From: Prevotellaceae bacterium UBA4372 | GTDB lineage: Bacteria; Bacteroidota; Bacteroidia; Bacteroidales; Bacteroidaceae | Direction of reading: 5' to 3' | Assembly: GCA_002391275.1 (NCBI GenBank) | Contig: DGSC01000001.1 | Span: 56,841 to 85,290, forward strand | DNA length: 28,450 nt | Part shown: positions 22,505 to 28,450 of the stretch, piece by piece | How positions within the stretch are numbered: the stretch's first letter is position 1 | Layout of the letters: each line of letters begins with the position of its first letter | The notes under the pieces: model-generated | Told to the model about the DNA's origin: nothing | Database searches by the model: none | What the model saw: only the letters and a program-made list of their open reading frames with translations | Position numbers and translations under genes: made by a program

Positions 22505-22711
22505 ATGAGTGAAAGACCTCTAAACCGACTCAAGGTAGTTCTGGTGGAGAACCAGAAAACAAGCAAGTGGCTGGCAGAACAGTTAGGTGTCTCTGCAGTA
22601 ACTGTCAGCAAGTGGTGTACAAATATGCACCAGCCATCCCTGCCACAATTGACGGAGATTGCAGATGTTTTGGAAGTGGATGTTAGATCATTGATTTGTT
22701 CAACAAAGTAG
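22505..22711 (+). CDS. Small XRE-type HTH regulator
   Basis: A 68-residue protein that is little more than a lambda-repressor-like helix-turn-helix (WLAEQLGVSAVTVSKWCTN, then PSLPQLTEIADVLEVDVRSLI). Its size and position at the head of a methyltransferase/nuclease gene run resemble controller proteins of restriction-modification systems, which time expression after entry into a new host. It lies 32 bases before the AAA ATPase gene and is presumably the first gene of the operon. Confidence 0.85.
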   Translation: MSERPLNRLKVVLVENQKTSKWLAEQLGVSAVTVSKWCTNMHQPSLPQLTEIADVLEVDVRSLICSTK

Positions 22712-22743
22712 ATAATCACACGAAATCATAAGAGCCAGTTATT

Positions 22744-23823
22744 ATGGACGGATTCAGAAATATAGAAATCAAGAACTTCAGAGGCATCGACCATCTGAAG
22801 ATAGACGACTTTTCCCGTGTGAACATACTCCTGGGACAGAACAGTTCAGGAAAAAGTTCTGTGCTTGAATGCCTTTTATTGATGATGGGGATGTCCAATC
22901 CAGATCTGCCTCAGACCATCAATTCTATCAGGTCTCGCAACTATAGCGGTTTTGCAGACCTGACATACATATTCCATCGTCTGGACTTGAAGACCAAGCC
23001 AGAGATATCGTCCGAATTGTTTGACAGCACTAAACGTCATTTGTCTTTGGACTTAACCTATGTCTTTGACGGGCAATCACAGGCAGGTTTACAGAATGGG
23101 CAGATACCGACCTCTGAAACGAAAACCTTCCTGAACACGCTGAAGATGCTGTTCGATGTTGAATTCGGTCAACAAAAGAATACGTATGAGTGCACTCTGA
23201 CTGCCAATCAGCAAGGATTGATATCTAACAAGAAACTGGCAGAAGGGTATTTAGAAAAGAACAGTGTAGCTTTCCTCCCTGCTGACTTGGCTGCAGGTAA
23301 TCCTGTCAACGACTTGGTTGAGTTGATAAAGCGCAGACTAAAAGGTACCGTAGCAGAGCGATTGAAGAACTTTGATAGCCGTATCACTACATTGGAGATT
23401 CTGAATAATGTCGCATACGTAGGCTTGGAAGGCATCGATCAGTTGTTGGCGGTTAACATGCAAGGTGATGGTCTTCGCCGTTATCTGAATATTGTGGCTG
23501 CGTCTGCCAATCCCATGAACAATATACTTCTGATAGACGAGATTGAAAATGGCTTACACTATTCTGCTTACAAGAAGTTATGGGAGGCTATTTTCGCTTT
23601 GGCGACCACTACGAATAAGCAGGTGTTTGTGACAACGCATAGTAAGGAAACCCTCTATGGTTTGAGTGAGATGCTGGAGGAGCATACGGAGTATCAGCAA
23701 GAGATGCGTTTGTACACCATAGAGAATACAAAATTGGAGGGGCTTCAAGCATATAAATACACTTATGGGGGCTTGTCGGATGCATGCGAAAATGATGTGG
23801 AACTTAGAAGCATTGCGTTATGA
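22744..23823 (+). CDS. OLD/PARIS-like AAA ATPase (AAA_15/AAA_21)
   Basis: A 359-residue SMC-like/ABC-type ATPase. It begins with the family signature FRNIEIKNFRGIDHLKID and has Walker A GQNSSGKSS (31-39), Walker B NILLIDEIENGLHYS (Asp265, Glu266) and the switch His in VFVTTHSKE (about 297). The middle third is the lineage-variable insertion. Such ATPases act as sensors or motors with TOPRIM nucleases in OLD, Gabija (fused), AbiL and PARIS defence systems. Its stop overlaps the ATG of the TOPRIM gene (ATGA), strongly suggesting a two-subunit effector. It is not long enough to carry its own TOPRIM domain. Confidence 0.87.
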   Translation: MDGFRNIEIKNFRGIDHLKIDDFSRVNILLGQNSSGKSSVLECLLLMMGMSNPDLPQTINSIRSRNYSGFADLTYIFHRLDLKTKPEISSELFDSTKRHLSLDLTYVFDGQSQAGLQNGQIPTSETKTFLNTLKMLFDVEFGQQKNTYECTLTANQQGLISNKKLAEGYLEKNSVAFLPADLAAGNPVNDLVELIKRRLKGTVAERLKNFDSRITTLEILNNVAYVGLEGIDQLLAVNMQGDGLRRYLNIVAASANPMNNILLIDEIENGLHYSAYKKLWEAIFALATTTNKQVFVTTHSKETLYGLSEMLEEHTEYQQEMRLYTIENTKLEGLQAYKYTYGGLSDACENDVELRSIAL

Positions 23824-24431
23824 TTGATAGATTTCACATATTTGTTGAGGGCAAAACCGATAAGGTGTTTGTTGAACAGTATTTTTATCATGTGTTTGGT
23901 GTTTCTATTCCAAAAGATTTTGTTGTTCCAACAAATGGTAAAGACAATCGCCAAAATGCGACCAATAAGATGAAAACTATGTCCGCTAATGGAGGAAAGA
24001 ATCTTGTGATTTTTGATGCAGACGATGATGTAGAAAAGAGACGGACAGAACTTCTGAGTTGGAAAGAAAAGGAGAATCTGGATTTTGAGCTGTTCCTGAT
24101 TCCGAATGATAAAGAAGCAGGTGCTTTGGAAACTCTTTTGGAAAATATTATTAATCCTAATAATGAACCTATATTCAAATGTTGGGATAAATATGAGAGC
24201 GATTTGGGACAACTGAAAATCAAAGGAAGAACTACACCATTGACTATCCCAGGGAAAAAGGCGAAAATTTATGCTTACTTAAGTGCCCTTTTGGGAAAAT
24301 CTGATGATGAACAAAAGTTAGCACAGACAGAAAAACGTGATTATAGGAATCCGTTACATTGGAATCTGGATGCAGAGTATTTGGAGCCGTTGAAAGAATT
24401 CTTGAAATGTAACATTGAAAAGAACGAATGA
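23820..24431 (+). CDS. DUF3226-like TOPRIM protein, partner of the AAA ATPase
   Basis: A 203-residue protein with the TOPRIM metal-binding motifs: Glu10 in FVEGKTDKVFVEQY and Asp66/Asp68 in VIFDADDD. FLIPNDKEAGALETLLENII further matches the DUF3226 group. TOPRIM proteins of this kind are the nuclease subunits of OLD-type systems. In PARIS the equivalent AriB (DUF4435) is released by the ATPase to cut tRNA. Whether this one cuts DNA or RNA cannot be told. It is joined by ATGA overlaps to both the ATPase upstream and the methyltransferase downstream. Confidence 0.83.
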   Translation: MIDRFHIFVEGKTDKVFVEQYFYHVFGVSIPKDFVVPTNGKDNRQNATNKMKTMSANGGKNLVIFDADDDVEKRRTELLSWKEKENLDFELFLIPNDKEAGALETLLENIINPNNEPIFKCWDKYESDLGQLKIKGRTTPLTIPGKKAKIYAYLSALLGKSDDEQKLAQTEKRDYRNPLHWNLDAEYLEPLKEFLKCNIEKNE

Positions 24432-25489
24432 AAGAAGTATCAGAGATCAAGAAATATAAAGCCATCGATTTCTTTTGTGGAGGCGGAGGAATGACATGCG
24501 GGTTACGTCAAGCAGGTATTGATGTAATAGCAGGTGTAGATTTAGACGAAAACGCCAAAGAAACGTATGAGTTTAATAATCCTGGCAGTGTGTTCGTGCA
24601 TAGGGATGTGAAAAGGCTTCATAGCAACTATTTCGAAAAAAATCTTGGAGTACAAAAGAATGACAACCGTTTGATTATGGTTGGTTGCAGCCCTTGTCAA
24701 TATTATAGCATCATCAATACCGACCATACCAAAGCAGAGCTATCGAAAGACTTGCTGATGAATTTTGCGAGATTCATTGAGTATTATATGCCAGGATATA
24801 TTTTGGTTGAAAATGTCCCTGGAATTGTAACTAATAAAGAAACTATCTTGCCCAAATTTTTGAGGAAGATAGAGAAATTGGGGTATAAGCATACGGAAGA
24901 GATTGTGGATATGAGCCAATATGGTGTGCCTCAAAGTCGTCGCCGTTTTTCTCTTATAGCAACCCGATTAGAAGGTGTTGATATTTCTCTGCCCGAAAAA
25001 TCTAAAGAGATTATAACGGTTGCTGATGTTTTAGGAGAGAATAACGGCTTCCCAAAGATAAAAGCTGGACATAAAGATAAATCCGAATTTCAGCATACTG
25101 TTGCTGGCTTAAGTGAAGTAAGTCTAAAACGCATGGCCTTGACCCCTCATAATGGAGGCAACCGTCTTAGTTGGGCATCTCGACCGAATTTACAACTTGA
25201 GTGTTATGTCGGAAAAGACGATATTTTCAAAGATAATTACGGGCGTATGTGGTGGAACAGACCTTCTCCAACGATTACGACAAAGTTTTTCAGTATCTCC
25301 AACGGACGCTTTGCCCACCCCGATGAAGACAGAGCTATTTCTATTCGTGAAGGTGCCACACTGCAATCATTCCCCAAAGACTATGTCTTCAAAACCAACA
25401 GTATCGCTGGTGCGGCTCGAATTATTGGAAATGCTGTACCATGCGAATATGCAAGAAGATTAGGTGAAACTATAATTTCTAATTCCTGA
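24428..25489 (+). CDS. C5-cytosine DNA methyltransferase, complete
   Basis: A 353-residue Dcm-type enzyme with all ordered motifs. These are motif I AIDFFCGGGGMTCGLRQAG (12-30), catalytic Cys90 in GCSPCQ, ENV (128-130), QYGVPQSRRRF (164-174), a short variable target-recognition region (about 205-290) and the closing GNAVP (about 334). It would methylate cytosine at C5. The target sequence is unknown. It starts inside the last codons of the TOPRIM gene (ATGA), so production of the putative AAA-TOPRIM effector and of the methyltransferase is coupled. The MORC-like gene follows after 5 bases. Confidence 0.93.
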   Translation: MKEVSEIKKYKAIDFFCGGGGMTCGLRQAGIDVIAGVDLDENAKETYEFNNPGSVFVHRDVKRLHSNYFEKNLGVQKNDNRLIMVGCSPCQYYSIINTDHTKAELSKDLLMNFARFIEYYMPGYILVENVPGIVTNKETILPKFLRKIEKLGYKHTEEIVDMSQYGVPQSRRRFSLIATRLEGVDISLPEKSKEIITVADVLGENNGFPKIKAGHKDKSEFQHTVAGLSEVSLKRMALTPHNGGNRLSWASRPNLQLECYVGKDDIFKDNYGRMWWNRPSPTITTKFFSISNGRFAHPDEDRAISIREGATLQSFPKDYVFKTNSIAGAARIIGNAVPCEYARRLGETIISNS

Positions 25490-25494
25490 CAATT

Positions 25495-27147
25495 ATGGCA
25501 GATATAGAAAATAAAAATCAAAAACTGGAAATGAGTTTTGATCCCCAGACGATAGAACATTTGGGAGTCAAGATGTATTCGCAATTACCTAATGCTATAG
25601 CAGAGTTGATTGCCAATAGTTATGATGCGGAATCTCCTGAAGTACATATTATTCTTAAAGATAATGAAGAGGGGAAGAGCATTGCCGTTGTTGACAAAGG
25701 AGTCGGAATGTCATTTGATGAAATCAATGAGAACTTTTTGCGAATAGGCCGTAAAAGGAGAGAATCTGATAGCGGGCTTAGCCCTAATGGGAAACGAAAA
25801 GTAACAGGCCGTAAGGGATTAGGGAAATTAGCCTTCTTCGGAATTGGTGACACGATTCATATTATTACAAAGAAAAATGGTGAATGTGTTAACTTTACTA
25901 TGAATTGGAATGACATTATTCATTCTAAAACGCCCAACTATGAGCCTCAATATACAATAGAGTCATGTAATCCTCAAGAGCAAGGCACAACAATCATTTT
26001 AACCAATCTTAAGCGCAAAACTGCATTTGATCCAGAAGGGTTAGCTAGCAGTCTTGCACGCCTTTTTGATTTCTTTGATGATGACTTTGTTGCGGATATA
26101 ACACTAAATAATAATGAGCCAATACCAATAGATAAAACTCTACGATATAGAAATATTGATGCTCAATTCACATGGAATGTGCCCGCTTTTATTGAGGACA
26201 AAGAGCATTATCTTTATAAAAAGAATATTATTGGGGAACTATTGGCAACGGAAAAACCACTAAAGCCAGGACTGCGAGGAATAACTTTATATGCTCATGG
26301 GCGTATGGTAAATGCCCCGGAATTTTTCGGGGTTGGAGAATCCAGTCACTTTTATTCGTACTTGACAGGATGGTTAGATGTGGATTTCGTTGATGAGCAA
26401 GAAGAGGATATAATATCAACTGATCGTCAGTCATTGAGTTGGGATTTGCAAATAACTTCAGAACTTCGCGATAATTTGAAGCAACTATTATCTTTAGTTG
26501 AGCGCAATTGGCGTACTCGAAGAAAAGCTGATAGGCAACGCAAGATTACGGAAAAAACAAAAGTTGATGTTGGACAGTGGTATCCTACTCTTACACCAGA
26601 CATACAAAAGGGTGTCGAAAAGATTGTAGATTCCGTCGTGGAAAATTCTGAATTGGAAAGCGACAAACAAAGTGAAGTCGTTGGTGCATTACATGCTCTT
26701 ATCCCTGAATATGCACAATATCATTGGAGACATTTGCATGAGAGCGTTAAGGATGCTTCTTATAGTGACTATAAGAATGAAGATTATTATAGAGCCGTAG
26801 AAGAAGCAATAAAACGATTTGAGTCAAAAACGAATGCAAAGACAGGAAATAGTTTAAAAGGGCGTGACTTGATGGCACAAGTTTTTGGGAAGGGAAAATC
26901 TCTTTCTGTTACAGATAAATATAAAAAAAGAGATGGGAGCGATTTTGGAGATGAAACAAAAGAAAATATAGAGGAAGGTCAGAAGTTCATGTCAATGGGG
27001 GTAATGGCTGGAGTTCGAAATCCTTTGGCTCATGAAGAAAAGATTGAACTAAAGGAGTCTGGTTTGTTTTCTGAAGATGATTGTCTAGATGTGTTGAGCT
27101 TATTGTCCCATTTGTTTAGGCGATTAGATGATGCTATAAGAAAGTGA
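25495..27147 (+). CDS. MORC-like GHKL ATPase with C-terminal Ymh-like domain
   Basis: A 550-residue protein. The N-terminal GHKL (Hsp90/MutL-like) ATPase has AIAELIANSYDA (Glu37, Asn41), VVDKGVGM (67-71) and GRKGLGKLAFFGIGD (105-119), then a second (S5-like) domain to about 330. The C-terminal region is charged and helical and ends in MGVMAGVRNPLAHEE (about 501-515), typical of the TIGR02391/Ymh domain, a HEPN-like helical module. Prokaryotic MORC-type ATPases have been described in restriction-modification neighbourhoods together with C5 methyltransferases and Vsr, as seen here. Its role may be DNA loop trapping or gating of restriction, but this is inference. Confidence 0.85.
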   Translation: MADIENKNQKLEMSFDPQTIEHLGVKMYSQLPNAIAELIANSYDAESPEVHIILKDNEEGKSIAVVDKGVGMSFDEINENFLRIGRKRRESDSGLSPNGKRKVTGRKGLGKLAFFGIGDTIHIITKKNGECVNFTMNWNDIIHSKTPNYEPQYTIESCNPQEQGTTIILTNLKRKTAFDPEGLASSLARLFDFFDDDFVADITLNNNEPIPIDKTLRYRNIDAQFTWNVPAFIEDKEHYLYKKNIIGELLATEKPLKPGLRGITLYAHGRMVNAPEFFGVGESSHFYSYLTGWLDVDFVDEQEEDIISTDRQSLSWDLQITSELRDNLKQLLSLVERNWRTRRKADRQRKITEKTKVDVGQWYPTLTPDIQKGVEKIVDSVVENSELESDKQSEVVGALHALIPEYAQYHWRHLHESVKDASYSDYKNEDYYRAVEEAIKRFESKTNAKTGNSLKGRDLMAQVFGKGKSLSVTDKYKKRDGSDFGDETKENIEEGQKFMSMGVMAGVRNPLAHEEKIELKESGLFSEDDCLDVLSLLSHLFRRLDDAIRK

Positions 27148-27255
27148 TGTTATTAATTGGCAACTATTGACTATTAATTAGTAGATAATTGCCATACATT
27201 TAATGGGTAATCCATAAGTGTTAACGAGTAAATCAATACATAATATAGTAAATTG

Positions 27256-27645
27256 ATGAACATATTTTCATTCTTTTCTGGGGCAGGATTCTTGGACTTA
27301 GGTTTCGAACTTGAAGGCCACTATAATATAGTTTTTGTGAACGAGTTTCATAAGGCGTTTAATAACGTATATCAATATGCTCGCCAGAAAATGAATCTTC
27401 CAGCTCCGATATATGGGCACCATGTTGAAAACATTGTTTATTATGTTGATGGTGAACATCCTGAAATGATGCAAAACTTAATGCTTCTTGTGAACGAGTT
27501 AAAAGAGCAAGAACTTACGGGCTTTATTGGTGGTCCTCCATGTCCTGATTTTAGTGTGGCAGGAAAGAATAAAGGGAAAGAAGGGGAAAAAGGGTGATTA
27601 TCGCAAACATATGCCGACTTAAGAGAATGGCTCGAAAGGGTATAA
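27256..27645 (+). pseudogene. Truncated second C5-cytosine DNA methyltransferase
   Basis: A protein of 113 residues starts normally with motif I (FSFFSGAGFLDLGFE) and reaches the catalytic loop GGPPCPDFSVAGKNKG, then stops at TGA (27595-27597). In the same frame LSQTYADL follows, the normal continuation of this methyltransferase group, but after REWLERV another stop comes (27643) and all later motifs (ENV, QxRxR, target recognition, GNxxP) are absent. A nonsense codon plus a downstream deletion make it inactive as a methyltransferase. A lone N-terminal product of about 13 kDa could still be made. The preceding TTG at 27253 is an unlikely start. Confidence 0.85.
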
Positions 27646-27672
27646 AATTTGTTTGTTTTTAAAAGAAATGAT

Positions 27673-28450
27673 ATGGAATATAATTTAAGGAAACTTGTTG
27701 CTTCAATGTGGGAGCATAGGAAGAATAAAGACTTTGAGCGTAAAAGCTTGATGACCTCATATCGTGGATTATCTGTGAAAGCAAGTATTGGCATGACAGG
27801 CGTTATTTCAAAGATACCTTGGATATCATATTGTGCAGAAGGCCAAGAAACTCAAAAAGGTATATATCCCGTTTTGCTGTTCTATGGGACGCCAGAATTT
27901 TTAGAGAAAAACAAAAACCATACCATAATCAAGAAGATTGTCTTAGCATATGGTGTAAGTGCAACTAAAACACCTGATATTTTGTGGGGAGCAGAGGTTG
28001 AGTTCAAGAAGACAATAGGAGATTCTTTTATTGATTGGGGATATGAAACATCTGATAATGGAATAAAGAAGTATAATTCTTCTTATGTCTATAAAACATA
28101 TGATTGGACAGATGACGTTGATTATGATATAATTCAAAACGATATAGATGCTTTAATTACAGTATATTTAGAAATTTTGGAGAATGTCGGTATAAAAACT
28201 CCCCCAACTATTCCACTAAAGAAAGATTTGTTTAATGCAAATATTTATTCTATAGTGGAAGTTTCTCAATCTATGCTTCCTTATCGTTCCTATATCACCG
28301 CTATTAAATCCAAGCCATTCTTGCTTCTTGCTGGTATCTCAGGCACAGGTAAAAGTCGAATTGTACGAGAATTGGCTCGTGCTTGCTGGGAGGAAGGAAC
28401 GAAAGAATATAAAGATCCGAAGCCTAAGAACTTTGAGATGGTGCAGGTGA
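27673..28450 (+). CDS. mcrB: McrB-type restriction GTPase, 5' part (runs off the window)
   Basis: An open frame without stop to the window edge, 259 residues visible. Residues about 10-190 resemble the MrcB N-terminal domain (DUF3578), with ISKIPWISYCAEGQETQKGIYPVLLFYG. The AAA+ GTPase domain begins with Walker A GISGTGKS (221-228). McrB forms GTP-driven rings that pull DNA to the McrC nuclease. E. coli McrBC cuts methylated DNA, but McrB homologues also serve ordinary restriction in LlaI, LlaJI and BsuMI systems that carry C5 methyltransferases. mcrC would be expected beyond the edge. It starts 27 bases after the methyltransferase remnant's last in-frame stop. Confidence 0.85.
   Translation, partial: MEYNLRKLVASMWEHRKNKDFERKSLMTSYRGLSVKASIGMTGVISKIPWISYCAEGQETQKGIYPVLLFYGTPEFLEKNKNHTIIKKIVLAYGVSATKTPDILWGAEVEFKKTIGDSFIDWGYETSDNGIKKYNSSYVYKTYDWTDDVDYDIIQNDIDALITVYLEILENVGIKTPPTIPLKKDLFNANIYSIVEVSQSMLPYRSYITAIKSKPFLLLAGISGTGKSRIVRELARACWEEGTKEYKDPKPKNFEMVQV

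Noticed and set aside
22744..24431. Calling the ATPase-TOPRIM pair a canonical PARIS or Gabija system
   Set aside because: Gabija has a fused TOPRIM plus a UvrD-like helicase, which is absent. PARIS AriB is DUF4435, while this partner looks like DUF3226. Only a PARIS/OLD-like label is supported.
27159..27193. A hairpin (GGCAACTAT / ATAATTGCC) after the MORC gene as a terminator
   Set aside because: It has one mismatch, a 17-base loop and no T-run, so it is too weak to annotate.

Overview
The window looks like chromosomal DNA from a member of the Bacteroidetes, most likely Prevotellaceae or a close relative. The evidence is the gene families and their order (argR with a GNAT gene, rbfA beside a LolE-type permease, stacked FKBP isomerases, DUF4236, a type II glutaminyl cyclase), frequent TAnnTTTG -7 promoter boxes (mostly TACCTTTG), weak or absent Shine-Dalgarno sequences, and lipoproteins with S/T-C lipoboxes. 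The genus is inferred from family resemblance only.

Layout. 39-2173 (minus): GNAT acyltransferase and argR (arginine regulation), then an AraC-type regulator whose terminator hairpin contains the argR promoter. 2354-3034 (plus): a glycine-zipper lipoprotein. 3055-9102 (minus): seven tightly packed genes that look like one transcription unit, running lrp, C26-M19 peptidase fusion, M28 glutaminyl cyclase, sufE, rbfA, LolE-like permease, DUF4236, with a promoter box before the first and a hairpin after the last. 9231-11651 (minus): three FKBP prolyl isomerases, one periplasmic, one lipoprotein, one cytoplasmic. 11864-14042 (plus): sirtuin, short uridine-kinase-like protein and Fur-family regulator, closed by a strong terminator. 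14147-18163 (minus): one very large gene joining a phosphopantetheinyl transferase to a Dna2-like nuclease-helicase. 18252-19445 (minus): a GH3 lipoprotein. 19446-20872: 1.4 kb without a convincing gene, holding two tandem-repeat blocks (66 bp and 22 bp) and a 21-bp-arm inverted repeat. 20873-21333: a frameshifted DUF4143 fragment.

21385 to the end (plus) is a genome-defence island, visibly more AT-rich from about 22.4 kb. It holds a MutT-type Nudix protein, a Vsr mismatch endonuclease with an odd in-frame insertion, a small HTH regulator with its own promoter, and then a compact run: OLD/PARIS-like AAA ATPase, DUF3226 TOPRIM protein, C5-cytosine methyltransferase and MORC-like GHKL ATPase. 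The first three are joined by 4-base ATGA overlaps and the fourth follows after 5 bases. After a 108-base gap comes a second C5 methyltransferase truncated just after its catalytic motif, then the start of an McrB-type restriction GTPase that runs off the window. Two C5 methyltransferases plus McrB resemble LlaJI/BsuMI-type restriction systems. The embedded AAA-TOPRIM pair and the MORC ATPase make the architecture unusual, and this is the best candidate here for an undescribed composite defence system.
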